This document shows positions 7,668 through 17,462 of a DNA stretch of 64,000 nucleotides, piece by piece (position 1 is the stretch's first letter; every line of letters starts with the position of its first letter). Origin of the DNA: Desulfobulbaceae bacterium (lineage in GTDB: Bacteria > Desulfobacterota > Desulfobulbia > Desulfobulbales > Desulfobulbaceae). A program made the translations under genes and the position numbers. Below the pieces are notes generated by a model. It saw only the letters and a list, made by a program, of their open reading frames with translations, had not been told where the DNA came from and ran no database searches. Where the stretch lies: contig JAMJFO010000005.1 of the NCBI GenBank assembly GCA_023544645.1, forward strand, positions 39,059 through 103,058. The letters are read 5' to 3'.

Positions 7668-9323
7668 TTATGACCTGGTCTGCCGGTTAATGAGCTGCTG
7701 CTGCAGAATCGACAGGAGGTTGTTAACAAACCAGTACAGAACAAGTCCTGATGCAAAGTTAAGAAACATGAACGTAAATATTATAGGCAGCATCTGCATG
7801 ATTTTTGCCTGGGTGGGATCCGCGGTGGTCGGGGTCATTTTCTGCTGCAGGTACATGGAAGCGCCCATCAGCAGGGTCAGGACCGGGATCCCGTGCAGAA
7901 AGGGAATATCAAAGCCTATCCACAGGCGGTCCGGGGCTGACAGATCATTTATCCACAGCATAAACGGGGCATGCCGCAGTTCGATGGACATGAGCAGAAC
8001 CTTATACAGGGCAAAGAAAAAGGGGATCTGCAGGACCAGGGGGAGGCAGCCGCCCAGGGGATTGACCTTGTATGTCTTGTACAGGGCCATCATCTCCTGG
8101 TTCATCTTCTGCGGATCGCCCTTGAACTTCTCCTTGAGCTTGGCGACCTTGGGCTGCAGCTTCTGCATGTTTTTCATCGACTTCATGCCTTTCTGGGTTA
8201 TCGGCCAGAAAGCGCCCTTAATCAGGACAGTCAGCAGGATAATCGCCACCCCGTAATTCCGGATATAATCATAGAAAAAATTGAGCAGCCAGAGCATGGG
8301 TTTGGCCAGGACATCGAACCATCCGAAATTGATCGCTCTGGGCAGGTCATGGCCGATCTCTTTCAGGATAGACAGTTTTTTGGGCCCGAAATAAAGACTA
8401 TAGCTGAATTCCCGGGGGACGCCGGGAGTGAGCGTCACATTGCCTTCGGTGATAACGGTGCGCACCGTTTCACCCACGGCGCTCATCTGTATCCCGCGGG
8501 CCCCCTCAGTCTCGGGCATAACCGCACAGATGAAATAGTTGTCCTCATATGCCGACCATCTGACATTGCCCTGAAACGTCTGGGGCCCCTTGGTCAGCTT
8601 TTTCCCCTTCACCTCGGAAAGTTCTCCGTCGACAAGGGCCACAGGACCACTGAACATGAAGCGGCTGGCGGAATTCTCAACGGCAAAGGGCCTGTTGGCC
8701 ATGACTAGGGCGGGCGCCCTTGCGACAGGATCGGAACCTGTATTGACAACCTGATACCGATCATCGATCAGATAGGAGGCTGCATCAAAAACCAGGGTGC
8801 GGGTTATTTCCAGGCCCTGGCCCAAGGAAGCGGTCATGACCAGACTGGCTTTGCCGCCATTCTCGCCAAGAATGATTTTTTCCTTATCCGCCTTAAATAG
8901 CTGCAGCCCCTGCAAATCGCCGTTCTGCAAAGAAAAAACAATGGGCAGCTCCCACGGAAGTTCGGTCTGAACCAGCTCCATATGGCCCGAATCCCCGTTC
9001 AACTCCTCCTGGTAATTCTTCAGAACAAAGCTCTTAAACCCCCCGCCCTGTTCATCAATGACCGCGGTGTACAGGGGGGTCTCAATGGTAATATCCCGGG
9101 CGCTCTTATCGATAACTCCACCCTGGCCCGGGACCGACTGAACCGGCGGGGGGTCAAACTGCTTTTGCTGAGCGGTTCCGGATGGTGGCGTCTCTGCTTC
9201 CTGCTGCACAGCATCCTGCGTCGGCGGGGCCTGATTGACCGCTGGCGCGACGAAAAAATACTGGTAGCCGACCAGGATAAGGAAAGAAATTATAATGGCC
9301 AGAAAGGCCCTGTACATGTCCAT
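7668..9323 (-). CDS. yidC: Membrane protein insertase YidC
   Basis: 551 aa, the long Gram-negative type. First TM at residues about 5-24 (AFLAIIISFLILVGYQYFF), a Pro/Gln-rich linker, a large periplasmic beta-sandwich (about 75-330), then the conserved insertase core with five TM segments (about 345-545), including NPLGGCLPLVLQIPFFFALY and a final QQQLINRQ. It inserts proteins into the inner membrane with or without SecYEG. Between rnpA-yidD and jag, the standard order. A GAGGTAT ribosome site lies about eight bases before the ATG. Confidence 0.97.
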   Translation of the reverse strand: MDMYRAFLAIIISFLILVGYQYFFVAPAVNQAPPTQDAVQQEAETPPSGTAQQKQFDPPPVQSVPGQGGVIDKSARDITIETPLYTAVIDEQGGGFKSFVLKNYQEELNGDSGHMELVQTELPWELPIVFSLQNGDLQGLQLFKADKEKIILGENGGKASLVMTASLGQGLEITRTLVFDAASYLIDDRYQVVNTGSDPVARAPALVMANRPFAVENSASRFMFSGPVALVDGELSEVKGKKLTKGPQTFQGNVRWSAYEDNYFICAVMPETEGARGIQMSAVGETVRTVITEGNVTLTPGVPREFSYSLYFGPKKLSILKEIGHDLPRAINFGWFDVLAKPMLWLLNFFYDYIRNYGVAIILLTVLIKGAFWPITQKGMKSMKNMQKLQPKVAKLKEKFKGDPQKMNQEMMALYKTYKVNPLGGCLPLVLQIPFFFALYKVLLMSIELRHAPFMLWINDLSAPDRLWIGFDIPFLHGIPVLTLLMGASMYLQQKMTPTTADPTQAKIMQMLPIIFTFMFLNFASGLVLYWFVNNLLSILQQQLINRQTRS

Positions 9324-9456
9324 CTAGTTAATACCTCGTTTAATTTCTCCAAATTGCCGAACCGGTGATGAGAGCAAATCGAAAACTCTTTCCTGCAGTT
9401 CAACCGGCAGAACAGGAACCAGCGGCACCCCTGGCAGGGACTCATTGACAGCGCTG

Positions 9457-9738
9457 TCAGTCAACCGGATCATACCCGCCCCTGGCAAAGGGATGACAGC
9501 GTAAAAGACGTAGGACAGCAAGAAAAAGTCCGCGCACGAGCCCGCGGCTGCGAACGGCATCAATTGCGTATTCTGAACAGGTTGGGGTAAATCTGCAGCT
9601 TGGGGGGAAAAGGGGCGAAATGAACCGCTTATAGCCTCTCAACAGGGTCACGCACCAGCGAACAGGAAGACCGGGTCTATCCGGGGCCTGAACATTTCCG
9701 GGTACGCTACCGTCTTGTTTTACACAACTGCAGCTCAT
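9457..9738 (-). CDS. yidD: Membrane protein insertion efficiency factor YidD
   Basis: 93 aa. Carries the family signature [27 protein letters not shown] and a C-terminal [13 protein letters not shown]. The ATG overlaps the rnpA stop (ATGA), giving translational coupling. About 20 N-terminal residues before the conserved core are unusual, and a later start cannot be excluded. It is a small membrane-associated protein that assists YidC-dependent insertion. A 133-base gap with no convincing gene separates it from yidC. Confidence 0.92.
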   Translation of the reverse strand: MSCSCVKQDGSVPGNVQAPDRPGLPVRWCVTLLRGYKRFISPLFPPSCRFTPTCSEYAIDAVRSRGLVRGLFLAVLRLLRCHPFARGGYDPVD

Positions 9739-10088
9739 GTCATGCCCGATGCCTGTCGTCCTGCAAGTCCTGCAACAGCCTGGCGGACATCTTCGGCGTT
9801 CCGCAGCCTGAAATCAGGCGCCACAGTGAAAACTATATCGCATGAACCGGGAAACAGATCCTGGTGCAGGCGATAGATCTCCCTGATGATCCGTTTCATC
9901 CTGTTGCGTCGAACTGCGCCGCGTATGAGTCTGTGCACACTGATCCCCAAACGGCTGCGGGACAAATCATTAGCCAGGAAAATCAGTGAAAACCCTTTAC
10001 CCTTCAGCCGCCTTCCTTTTTTGTACACCCGCGAAAACTCGTGCGGTTTCCTGAGAAGGCTTTCCTTGGGAAGCCCGAATCTTTTCAC
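9735..10088 (-). CDS. rnpA: Ribonuclease P protein component
   Basis: 117 aa basic protein with the RnpA core [20 protein letters not shown] followed by [10 protein letters not shown]. It assists the RNase P RNA in 5' maturation of tRNAs. The start is GTG at 10088, only four bases after the rpmH stop, and the gene overlaps yidD. The N-terminal [20 protein letters not shown] is family-typical. The gene order rpmH-rnpA-yidD-yidC-jag-mnmE is the classical one, but no dnaA is found upstream. Confidence 0.96.
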   Translation of the reverse strand: MKRFGLPKESLLRKPHEFSRVYKKGRRLKGKGFSLIFLANDLSRSRLGISVHRLIRGAVRRNRMKRIIREIYRLHQDLFPGSCDIVFTVAPDFRLRNAEDVRQAVAGLAGRQASGMT

Positions 10089-10092
10089 CAGC

Positions 10093-10230
10093 CTACGCGG
10101 ACAGACGCTTTCGTCCTTTGGCCCTTCTGCTTCTGATCACGGCCTGTCCGGCCCTGGTGCTCATCCGTGCCCTGAACCCGTGGGTCCGTTTACGCTTAAT
10201 ATTGCTTGGCTGAAATGTTCTTTTACTCAT
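10093..10230 (-). CDS. rpmH: Ribosomal protein bL34
   Basis: 45 aa, below common ORF cut-offs. Reads [20 protein letters not shown] and ends [11 protein letters not shown], the invariant bL34 pattern. ATG at 10230-10228 with AAGGA about nine bases upstream. It is the first gene of the leftward operon; a promoter candidate lies about 190 bases upstream. Confidence 0.97.
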   Translation of the reverse strand: MSKRTFQPSNIKRKRTHGFRARMSTRAGQAVIRSRRAKGRKRLSA

Positions 10231-10588
10231 CGGTTACATTCCTTCTGTTCGTTGACAAGTGAAGCTGCGCGAACAACCATTGCTTTCCGTCAGTACTACC
10301 CTCGTTATGATACCTGTACCGGGCCACAGCTGCGATCCAGACAAAAATATGCTGGTCCCTGCATGAGCATGTACCACAGGCGCAAACAAAACTTGCCATT
10401 TACTTTATCAAAATTTTATATTTTAATCATAGGCGGGTTACTCTGTCAAACTATTTTACCTTCTGGTTGTATATATTATGACAACAATCCAGCCCGATAT
10501 CCTTGACTGGAATTGCAAATAGAGGCCAACCAAACTATACTATGATTTTTTGGTACAAAAAAGAGATATACAGTAAGGAGCTCCCCGC
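10231..10588. other. Divergent intergenic region rpmH/trkA, AT-rich
   Basis: 358 bases between the divergent starts of rpmH and trkA. The middle (about 10,400-10,570) is clearly AT-rich. It holds a leftward promoter candidate (10420-10449) and the AAGGAG ribosome site of trkA (10575-10580). I looked for TTATCCACA-type DnaA boxes and found none, so there is no case for an origin here beyond gene context. Confidence 0.5.
10420..10449 (-). promoter_or_regulatory. Sigma-70-like promoter for the rpmH operon
   Basis: On the minus strand, TTGACA at 10449-10444, an 18-base spacer, then TAAAAT at 10425-10420. It lies about 190 bases upstream of rpmH in the AT-rich gap and points leftward. Good consensus match, but only one of several AT-rich possibilities. 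Confidence 0.5.
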
Positions 10589-11941
10589 GTGCAGATCATG
10601 ATCGTTGGCGCCGGCCTGGTGGGTCACTACCTCTGTGAAAAATTTTCCATCGAAGGCCAGGAGGTTATCCTCATTGACCGGGACAAGGAAAAACTGCAAC
10701 GAATCGAACGGGAACTGAACATCATGACCGTTCACGGATCAGGGGCTTCGGCCAGAACACTTGCGGAAGCCGGGATCGCCCGGACCGACCTGTTCATCGC
10801 CGTCACCGACAGCGATGAAGTCAACCTGGTCTCGTGCATCATGTCCCGCCAGTATGATGTCAAGACCCGCATTGCCCGAGTCCGCAACGAGGACTTTCTC
10901 ACCCCAGGTGTTTCCCTCAACGAGGAGGCTCTCGGCATCGACCTGATCATCAGCCCCGACTGGGCCATGGTCGAGGTCATAATCAAGCTGGCCCATGCAT
11001 CCGAAGCCTTTTACACCTCGGAATTCGCCAATGGCCAGGTCCTGCTCATCGGCTATCAGGTCCATGAAGACAACCCTTTTATCGGGTTGAATCTCTTTGA
11101 ACTCAAACAGCAGCATTCCACGCGCCAGTATGTTATCACCGCAATCATCCGGGACGGCAAGACCATCATCCCCCATGGCGCCAGCACCATCCAGGCCGGT
11201 GACAAAATCTATCTGATGATCCTGAAAAAGGATATGGGCCAGGTGGAACAGCTGTTCAAGATTGCCAGCCACCTCCCGCGCAAGGTTTTTATCATCGGCG
11301 GCAGCAATATCGGCTACATGGTAGCCCGCCAGCTCGAGGAACTGAATATTGAAGTCAAAATAGTTGAGGCGGATGCCGAGCGCTGTGATTTTCTTTCCGA
11401 AAATCTCGGCCAGTCTATCGTTCTCAACTTTGACGGCCTGGACGCCCACGATCTGCTTGAGGAAGGCATTGAATTCGCCGATCTGGTCATTTCGGTCACC
11501 GGTTCGGACACAACCAATATCCTGTCCAGCCTGCTGGCAAAACACCATGGCGCCAAGCGGTGCATCACCAAGATCACCCGGCACGACTTTGTCCCCATGC
11601 TGGGCAAGCTCGGCATTGACGTCGCCCTCAGCCCCCGGCAGGTTGCCGCTGACATGATCCTGCGCTATGTCCGCCGCGGGTCCATTATCTCGGTTGCCAC
11701 GATCCTGGACACCGACACCGAGGTCATGGAGGTAAAGGTGCCTGACCATGAGTCATTCAACCAGGTGCCGATCAAGGACCTTGCCTGCCCGTCCGGCGTC
11801 CTGATAGGGGTTGTTGTCCGCGACCAGCAGGCGTTCATCCCCTCCGGCGGCACCATCATCAAACCCGGTGACACCCTGGTCACTTTTTTCACCCAGGACG
11901 TGACGAAAGATGTTGAAGATTTCTTTTCACCCAATGAATAA
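10589..11941 (+). CDS. trkA: Trk potassium uptake system regulatory subunit TrkA
   Basis: 450 aa with two tandem RCK units, each a Rossmann NAD-binding half plus a TrkA-C half. The first dinucleotide motif is VGAGLVGHYLCEKF near residue 7; the second is IIGGSNIGYMVARQL near residue 232. Conserved VHGSGASARTLAEAGI and DLFIAVTDSDEVNL are present. Starts with GTG, with AAGGAG eight bases upstream. It is a cytoplasmic gating ring for TrkH, which is encoded 67 bases downstream. Length matches the E. coli type. Confidence 0.96.
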   Translation: MQIMIVGAGLVGHYLCEKFSIEGQEVILIDRDKEKLQRIERELNIMTVHGSGASARTLAEAGIARTDLFIAVTDSDEVNLVSCIMSRQYDVKTRIARVRNEDFLTPGVSLNEEALGIDLIISPDWAMVEVIIKLAHASEAFYTSEFANGQVLLIGYQVHEDNPFIGLNLFELKQQHSTRQYVITAIIRDGKTIIPHGASTIQAGDKIYLMILKKDMGQVEQLFKIASHLPRKVFIIGGSNIGYMVARQLEELNIEVKIVEADAERCDFLSENLGQSIVLNFDGLDAHDLLEEGIEFADLVISVTGSDTTNILSSLLAKHHGAKRCITKITRHDFVPMLGKLGIDVALSPRQVAADMILRYVRRGSIISVATILDTDTEVMEVKVPDHESFNQVPIKDLACPSGVLIGVVVRDQQAFIPSGGTIIKPGDTLVTFFTQDVTKDVEDFFSPNE

Positions 11942-12008
11942 TCACCCCTTCTCCCGGTCCATTTCCTCTGGCCTGCTGCCAAGTTAACCAGGACGGCACT
12001 CTACTCTT

Positions 12009-13538
12009 ATGCGAATCGGCGGAGTCCTCAATCTTCTCGGCAAGCTGCTGCTCATCCTTTCGATGATGCTGCTGACACCGATCCCCTTCAGCCTCTATTA
12101 CCATGACGGCATGGTGCTGTCTTTTGTGGCCTGTTCGCTCATCGGCCTGAGTGGCGGCGGCCTGCTTGTCGCCGTATTCCTGCCGGAAAAGGAACTGGGC
12201 TACAGGGACGGCTTTGCCATCGTCACCTTCAGCTGGCTGGGGCTGGCCCTGCTCGGCTCTCTTCCCTATTACTATTCAGGGTATATTCCCGGCTTCATCG
12301 ATGCATTGTTTGAATCCATGTCCGGATTCACCACCACCGGATCAACAATCCTGACCGATATTGAAGTGCTTCCCAAAAGTCTTCTCTTCTGGCGGGCTTT
12401 AACCCAGTGGCTGGGCGGCATGGGAATTATTGTCCTCACCTTGGCCATTCTTCCCCTGCTGGGCATAGGCGGCATGCAGCTTTTTCAGGCTGAAGTCCCG
12501 GGCCCGACCAAGGACAAACTGGCCCCGCGGATTCAGGATACGGCCCGCATCCTGTGGAGTGTCTATCTGGTCATGACCATAATGGAAACCATCCTGCTGA
12601 TGCTGGGAGGAATGGATTTTTTCAACGCCCTGACCCACTCGTTCACCACCCTTGCCACCGGCGGATTCTCAAACTTCAACTCCTCCATCGGTCATTACCA
12701 GTCCCCGTATATTCACTCGGTGATCATTCTCTTCATGTTCCTGGCCGGGGTCAGCTTTTCCCTCCATTTCCTGGCCCTGCGGCAGAATCTCACTTCCTAC
12801 TGGAAGAATGAGGAATTCCGCTTTTATGTAGCCGTCATCTCCATCGCAATCATGCTGGTGTTTACTGCCAACATGGTTGCGGGCATATATGACAATGCGG
12901 GCCGCAACCTTCTCGATGTGCTGTTCCAGGTCGTTTCTCTCATGACCACCACCGGGTACGGAACTGCCGACTTCGATGTGTGGCCGCCCTTCTGCAGAAT
13001 CCTTCTTGTCTCCCTCATGTTTATCGGGGGGTGCGCCGGTTCCACCGGCGGCGGCATAAAGGTCGTCCGCTTTCTCCTCTTTTTTAAATATGCCCGATCC
13101 CAGCTCCATAAACTGGCTCATCCCCGGCAGGTTGAAACTATCAAGCTCGGCAAGACCAAAGTGCCGCAGGACGTCATGATCGCCATCCTGAGTTTTTTTG
13201 CCATTTATCTTGCCGTTTTCCTGGTTGCCAGTCTTATTGTCACCGCTCTGGGAGTCGATATCATAACCGGACCCTCTGCAGTCATCGCCACCCTGAACAA
13301 TATCGGCCCCGGACTTGCGCTGGTCGGCCCGACCCAGAATTTTTCCCATCTGCCGGACCTGGCCAAACTGGTCCTGATCTTCTGCATGCTGGCCGGCAGG
13401 CTGGAACTGTATACGGTTGCCATCCTTCTGACCCCGAGTTACTGGCATCTGACCAGAAGGCCTATGCTGCGCTGGAGAAAAAAAAATGTTATCAAGGAAA
13501 CCGGGGCGCCGGTTAACAAGAATGTTGCTATCCAATAA
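12009..13538 (+). CDS. trkH: Trk potassium transporter membrane subunit TrkH
   Basis: 509 aa polytopic protein of the SKT family. Four pore-loop signatures are visible: [38 protein letters not shown] and [13 protein letters not shown]. The Gly residues following the filter threonines mark the K+ selectivity filter. Forms the K+-conducting subunit gated by TrkA. Its stop lies two bases before mnmG, so the two may be co-transcribed. No strong Shine-Dalgarno precedes the ATG at 12009. Confidence 0.96.
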   Translation: MRIGGVLNLLGKLLLILSMMLLTPIPFSLYYHDGMVLSFVACSLIGLSGGGLLVAVFLPEKELGYRDGFAIVTFSWLGLALLGSLPYYYSGYIPGFIDALFESMSGFTTTGSTILTDIEVLPKSLLFWRALTQWLGGMGIIVLTLAILPLLGIGGMQLFQAEVPGPTKDKLAPRIQDTARILWSVYLVMTIMETILLMLGGMDFFNALTHSFTTLATGGFSNFNSSIGHYQSPYIHSVIILFMFLAGVSFSLHFLALRQNLTSYWKNEEFRFYVAVISIAIMLVFTANMVAGIYDNAGRNLLDVLFQVVSLMTTTGYGTADFDVWPPFCRILLVSLMFIGGCAGSTGGGIKVVRFLLFFKYARSQLHKLAHPRQVETIKLGKTKVPQDVMIAILSFFAIYLAVFLVASLIVTALGVDIITGPSAVIATLNNIGPGLALVGPTQNFSHLPDLAKLVLIFCMLAGRLELYTVAILLTPSYWHLTRRPMLRWRKKNVIKETGAPVNKNVAIQ

Positions 13539-13540
13539 TC

Positions 13541-15424
13541 ATGAATGAATTTGATATTGCTGTTATCGGCGCCGGTCATGCCGGTTGCGAAGCGGCCCTG
13601 GCCTCAGCCCGGATGGGGCTGCGCACCCTGGTCTGCATCATGAATGCCGACACCATCGGGGCCATGTCCTGCAACCCGGCCATCGGCGGACTGGCCAAAG
13701 GGCACCTGGTCAAGGAGATCGATGCCCTGGGCGGTGAAATGGCCAAAAACATCGACGCCACCGGCATCCAGTTCCGCCGGCTGAATACCAGTAAAGGCCC
13801 GGCGGTGCGATCATCCAGGGCCCAGGCCGACCGGCTGCTCTACCGGCTGCGGATGAAAACGGTGCTGGAAAACCAGCCGGGCCTCGAAATCCGCCAGACC
13901 GTGGTCGACGAAATCCTGGTCAAGGATGGGCGGGTCACCGGCATTCGCACCTCCCTGGACGAAATGATCGGGGTCCGGGCAGTGGTGGTCGCCACCGGCA
14001 CCTTTCTCAACGGGCTCATCCACATCGGCATGAAAAATTTCCCGGCCGGCCGCATGGGCGACACCCCGTCCACCCGACTGGCCCAATGGTTCAAAAACAC
14101 CGGCTTTGGTGTGGGACGGATGAAAACCGGGACCGTGCCGAGGATTGACGGCAACTCCATCGATTACGCCGGCCTGGAGCCCCAGTACAGCGATAATCCG
14201 CCCAATCTGTTTTCCTTTGCCAGCGCCGGCCCGCCCCCCCTTGCGCAGCGCCCCTGCCATATTACCTATACCAACGAACAGACCCATGAGATCATCCGCG
14301 GCGCAATCAGCCAGTCGCCCATGTATGCCGGGATCATCAAGGGGATCGGCGCCCGCTACTGCCCGTCCATCGAGGACAAGGTCATGCGGTTCCCGGACAA
14401 GATCCGCCACCAGATATTCCTGGAACCGGAAGGCCTGGACACGGTCGAGATCTATCCCAACGGCATCCCCACCAGCCTGCCCCTGCAGACCCAGATCGCC
14501 ATGGTGCATTCCATTGCAGGCATGGAAAAGGCGCGGATCATCCGCCCCGGGTATGCCATTGAATACGACTTCGTCGACCCCCTGGAACTCAAGCCCTCTC
14601 TGGAAACCAAAAGAGTGGCGGGACTCTTCCTTGCCGGGCAGATCAACGGGACCTCCGGGTACGAGGAGGCAGCTGCCCAGGGACTCATGGCCGGGATCAA
14701 CGCGGTCCGGCAGGTCCGGGGCGACGAGCCGGTCATCCTGGATCGCTCCCAGGCCTATATCGGCGTCCTGATCGACGATCTGGTGACCAAGGGCACCAGG
14801 GAGCCGTACCGCCTCTTTACCTCCAGGGCCGAGTACCGGCTGCTCCTGCGCGAAGACAATGCCGATCTGCGATTGCGGGAGATCGGCTACCGGATCGGCC
14901 TGGTTGACCGAGAGACCTGGCAGAGATTCACCGAGAAAAAAGCGCAGATCGAGCAGACAATAGCCCGGCTCAACAGCGAGCGGATCCGCCCCACCGAACG
15001 GGTCAACCAGGCCCTGGCGCAACTTGGCTCGGTCAGCCTCAAGCAGCCCCAGTCCCTGGCCGACATGCTCCGCCGCCCGGAGATCGATCTGACCGCCCTG
15101 GCCCGCCTGGCGGAGCAGGCGGAGCTGCCCCTGGCAATTGACCTGACCGACCTGCCTTTCAGGGAGGTGGTGGAGCTCCAGGTCAAGTATGAGGGCTACA
15201 TCCGGCGCCAGGAGGAACAGGTTGCCCGCTTCCGGAAGCTGGAACGCACCCTGCTGCCGTCCGACATGGAATACACCGGACTGCCGGGCTTGTCCAACGA
15301 GGTGGTGGAGAAGCTCAATGCGGTGCAGCCGCTCTCCCTGGGCCAGGCGTCGCGCATTTCCGGAATGACCCCGGCAGCGATCTCCGTACTGCAGGTGCAC
15401 TTGAAAAAACAGGGACATATCTGA
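13541..15424 (+). CDS. mnmG: tRNA uridine-5-carboxymethylaminomethyl modification enzyme MnmG
   Basis: 627 aa, full length. FAD-binding motif [17 protein letters not shown] at residue about 8, then [20 protein letters not shown] and the family-typical [10 protein letters not shown] and [12 protein letters not shown]. It works with MnmE to modify U34 of tRNAs reading NNA/NNG codons. The start ATG is two bases after the trkH stop. The common companions rsmG and parAB are absent; lgt follows after eight bases instead. Confidence 0.97.
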   Translation: MNEFDIAVIGAGHAGCEAALASARMGLRTLVCIMNADTIGAMSCNPAIGGLAKGHLVKEIDALGGEMAKNIDATGIQFRRLNTSKGPAVRSSRAQADRLLYRLRMKTVLENQPGLEIRQTVVDEILVKDGRVTGIRTSLDEMIGVRAVVVATGTFLNGLIHIGMKNFPAGRMGDTPSTRLAQWFKNTGFGVGRMKTGTVPRIDGNSIDYAGLEPQYSDNPPNLFSFASAGPPPLAQRPCHITYTNEQTHEIIRGAISQSPMYAGIIKGIGARYCPSIEDKVMRFPDKIRHQIFLEPEGLDTVEIYPNGIPTSLPLQTQIAMVHSIAGMEKARIIRPGYAIEYDFVDPLELKPSLETKRVAGLFLAGQINGTSGYEEAAAQGLMAGINAVRQVRGDEPVILDRSQAYIGVLIDDLVTKGTREPYRLFTSRAEYRLLLREDNADLRLREIGYRIGLVDRETWQRFTEKKAQIEQTIARLNSERIRPTERVNQALAQLGSVSLKQPQSLADMLRRPEIDLTALARLAEQAELPLAIDLTDLPFREVVELQVKYEGYIRRQEEQVARFRKLERTLLPSDMEYTGLPGLSNEVVEKLNAVQPLSLGQASRISGMTPAAISVLQVHLKKQGHI

Positions 15425-15432
15425 AGGAAGCC

Positions 15433-16230
15433 ATGCTCACCTATCCTGAAATAGACCCGGTCATCATTTCTTTCGGCATATTCAAGGTGCGCTGGTACGG
15501 ACTCATGTACCTGCTGGGATTCGGCGCCACCTATTTTCTGGTTCTCAGGCAGCTGAAGCAGTTCAAGTGGCAGGAGCTTGCTCGGCAGTTCGACAACCTC
15601 AACCTGTACCTTATCCTTGGCGTAATCCTGGGCGGCAGGCTGGGATATGTCCTCTTTTACCAGCCTGCCTATTACCTTCGCCATCCCCTTGAGATCCTGG
15701 CCACCTGGGAAGGGGGCATGTCCTTTCACGGCGGCTGCATCGGGGTGATCCTTGCCGGCATTTTGTTCTGCCGGTACCACCGTCTTGATTTCTGGAAAGG
15801 AGCGGACCTCTATGTGGTCACGGTGCCCATCGGCCTGGGACTCGGCCGGATCGGCAACTTTATCAATGGCGAACTCTACGGCCGGGTAACCGATGTCCCC
15901 TGGGGTATGGTTTTTCCCGGCGGCGGCCCCCTGCCCCGTCATCCTTCCCAGATCTACGAGGCCCTGCTGGAAGGGCTGATCCTTTTCATCCTGCTCTGGT
16001 CGCTCAAAAACAGACCCTGGCGGACAGCGCCCTCACGTATCTGGCCGCACGGTTCCATGCTGGCCCTGTTTCTCGTCGCCTACGGGATCATCCGCATCAT
16101 CGTTGAATTTTTCCGCGAGCCGGATCCACACCTCGGCGAAGTACTGCTCGGCTTTACCATGGGCCAGATCCTGAGCGGCATAATGATGGCCGCAGGCCTG
16201 CTGCTTTGGTCATTAAGAGTCAAAAAATGA
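15433..16230 (+). CDS. lgt: Phosphatidylglycerol-prolipoprotein diacylglyceryl transferase
   Basis: 265 aa, seven predicted TM segments. It transfers diacylglycerol from phosphatidylglycerol to the lipobox cysteine of prolipoproteins. The Lgt signature GLGRIGNFINGELYGR (residues about 135-150), WEGGMSFHGG and HPSQIYEALLEG are intact. AAGGAAG lies a few bases before the ATG. It is followed by a small lipoprotein gene whose product is a plausible substrate. Confidence 0.97.
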   Translation: MLTYPEIDPVIISFGIFKVRWYGLMYLLGFGATYFLVLRQLKQFKWQELARQFDNLNLYLILGVILGGRLGYVLFYQPAYYLRHPLEILATWEGGMSFHGGCIGVILAGILFCRYHRLDFWKGADLYVVTVPIGLGLGRIGNFINGELYGRVTDVPWGMVFPGGGPLPRHPSQIYEALLEGLILFILLWSLKNRPWRTAPSRIWPHGSMLALFLVAYGIIRIIVEFFREPDPHLGEVLLGFTMGQILSGIMMAAGLLLWSLRVKK

Positions 16231-16325
16231 TCAATGCTTTGCAACCGGCATGAAAGATGCTTAAAATTGACCAAACAGCTCAACAACGCAAGTGTACTGA
16301 CACCGGCATTTTATGGGAGAAAACA

Positions 16326-16553
16326 ATGACGACGCTTAAAGCCGTCATCCTGCTTATCATCAGTGCAACGCTGCTCTGCTCCTGTTCAGGTGACAATGAA
16401 AAAAATGGCGAAACAGGAAAAATCGAATCCATGACCAAAGAAATGGGCCAGGAAGCCGTTCGCGTTATCAAAACCCCCATTGAAAAGGCCCAGGCAGTAG
16501 CCGACAAAGAAGAAAAGCGGACTGACGAAATGAATGACCGCAACAACCAGTAA
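16326..16553 (+). CDS. Small predicted lipoprotein
   Basis: 75 aa. Signal peptide with lipobox LLCSC (Cys about residue 19), followed by a highly charged, probably helical stretch (SMTKEMGQEAVRVIKTPIEK and AQAVADKEEKRTDEMN). GGGAGA lies five bases before ATG 16326; the frame opens further upstream but without a signal peptide. It sits 95 bases downstream of lgt. No domain recognised; the helical, repeat-free body resembles small Lpp-like envelope lipoproteins only superficially. Confidence 0.7.
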   Translation: MTTLKAVILLIISATLLCSCSGDNEKNGETGKIESMTKEMGQEAVRVIKTPIEKAQAVADKEEKRTDEMNDRNNQ

Positions 16554-16577
16554 CCAAATAATCCAATCCATTCAGTC

Positions 16578-16676
16578 ATGCTCTATTTTGCCTATGGCTC
16601 AAACCTCTCCTTTGCCCGGCTGAGAAAAAGAGTTTTATTTCATTCTACACAGCAATGCCCGGACAGAACCTGCTGA
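16578..16676 (+). pseudogene. N-terminal remnant of a gamma-glutamylcyclotransferase (GGCT/AIG2-like) gene
   Basis: Starting at ATG 16578 the frame reads MLYFAYGSNLSFARLRKRV, the characteristic N-terminus of GGCT-like proteins (FAYGSN is the substrate-binding loop), then 13 unrelated residues and a TGA at 16676. Family members are about 130-180 aa, so roughly 80 percent is missing. The frame runs into the start of the YkgJ-type gene at 16655, which suggests a deletion removed the rest and placed the next gene against the stub. Confidence 0.65.
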
Positions 16677-17305
16677 AAATTTACAGACTGTATGCATCCT
16701 GGGCCGAGGAATTCGCCTTTGCCTGCCGGAAAGGGTGCTCCACCTGCTGCACCCAGAGCGTTTCCATGACCATGCTGGAAGGAGAATTAATCCATGATTA
16801 CATCCGGTCGCAGAGGCCGGAACTCATGAACATTCTGGATAACCTCCCCGAGGGTTCCTCACCTCCGAAAACAACCAACCAGTTCGCTGCCGCCTGTCTG
16901 ATGGAAGAAGAAAGCGACGACGGCCCGGTCTCCTGGAACATGGCCCCCTGCGTCTTTCTGCGTGATAACTGCTGCAGCATCTACCCGGTCCGATCGTTCA
17001 TGTGCAGGAGTTTCGGCTCAACGGTCCGATGCGATATGCTGGGTGAGGCCGAGATTGAACCTCTTTTCCTGACCTTGAACACCGCCATTCTGCAATGCAT
17101 AGAACATCTTGATCAAGGACGGCCCTGGGGCAACATGAACACCATCCTGCAGATGGTGCAGGAAAAAAGATCCGGAGAATGGGGCCGCCAGATAAAAAAT
17201 GTTCGTGTCTGTTCTCCCCTGCCGGGCTTCCTTATCCCCCCGGATGAAGCTGACTCCATGCGCGGCAAGCTGCAAATACTCATGGATATTGTCGGCAGGG
17301 GGTGA
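16655..17305 (+). CDS. YkgJ-family cysteine-cluster protein
   Basis: 216 aa. Cysteines fit the YkgJ zinc/iron-chelating pattern: CRKGCSTCC near residue 24, APCVFLRDNCCSIYPVRSFM near 107-126, CRSFG, and a late Cys. The RPxxCR-like block appears here as VRSFMCRSFG. Members are thought to bind an Fe-S cluster or zinc; the substrate is unknown. No ribosome site is visible before ATG 16655, which lies inside the GGCT remnant, so its natural leader may have been lost. It is convergent with slyD. Confidence 0.75.
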   Translation: MPGQNLLKIYRLYASWAEEFAFACRKGCSTCCTQSVSMTMLEGELIHDYIRSQRPELMNILDNLPEGSSPPKTTNQFAAACLMEEESDDGPVSWNMAPCVFLRDNCCSIYPVRSFMCRSFGSTVRCDMLGEAEIEPLFLTLNTAILQCIEHLDQGRPWGNMNTILQMVQEKRSGEWGRQIKNVRVCSPLPGFLIPPDEADSMRGKLQILMDIVGRG

Positions 17306-17330
17306 TTCCGGTCAGGAGGAAATCCCGGTA

Positions 17331-17362
17331 CAAAAAAAGACGGGCCCCCTGAGGGACCCGTC
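17331..17362 (-). terminator. Intrinsic terminator of slyD
   Basis: Read on the minus strand, GACGGG / CCCGTC with an inner CCC-GGG extension and a three-base loop, followed by seven T. It is oriented to end leftward transcription from slyD. It lies beyond the inserted element at 17380-17462, so that element sits within the slyD 3' untranslated region. Confidence 0.8.
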
Positions 17363-17379
17363 CTGAAACAACAATCTAG

Positions 17380-17462
17380 TGTCCGTCCAGAAACGGTCTT
17401 TTCGGAGTCTCGCAGGCTCGCTTACCTGACCTCGAACAAAAATCCTCGTTTCTGGATGGACA
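17380..17462. mobile_element. 83-bp MITE-like element with 8-bp target duplication
   Basis: Terminal inverted repeats TGTCCGTCCAGAAACG (17380-17395) and CGTTTCTGGATGGACA (17447-17462) match at 15 of 16 positions. The element is flanked on both sides by CAATCTAG (17372-17379 and 17463-17470), a perfect 8-bp direct repeat expected from transposition. There is no coding capacity, so it would need a transposase supplied in trans. Its interior carries a 24-base stretch shared (21/24) with the element at 1150-1277. It lies between the slyD stop codon and the slyD terminator. Confidence 0.8.

Noticed and set aside
9324..9563. 79-codon leftward ORF between yidC and yidD
   Set aside because: It overlaps the conserved yidD region in another frame, has no good ribosome site and no recognisable pattern; YidD is certain in the competing frame.
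10231..10588. Replication origin beside rpmH
   Set aside because: AT-rich but without DnaA-box-like repeats or a dnaA gene; gene context alone is insufficient.
13811..15418. 535-codon leftward ORF opposite mnmG
   Set aside because: Long antisense shadow caused by GC-rich codon bias; mnmG on the other strand is unmistakable.
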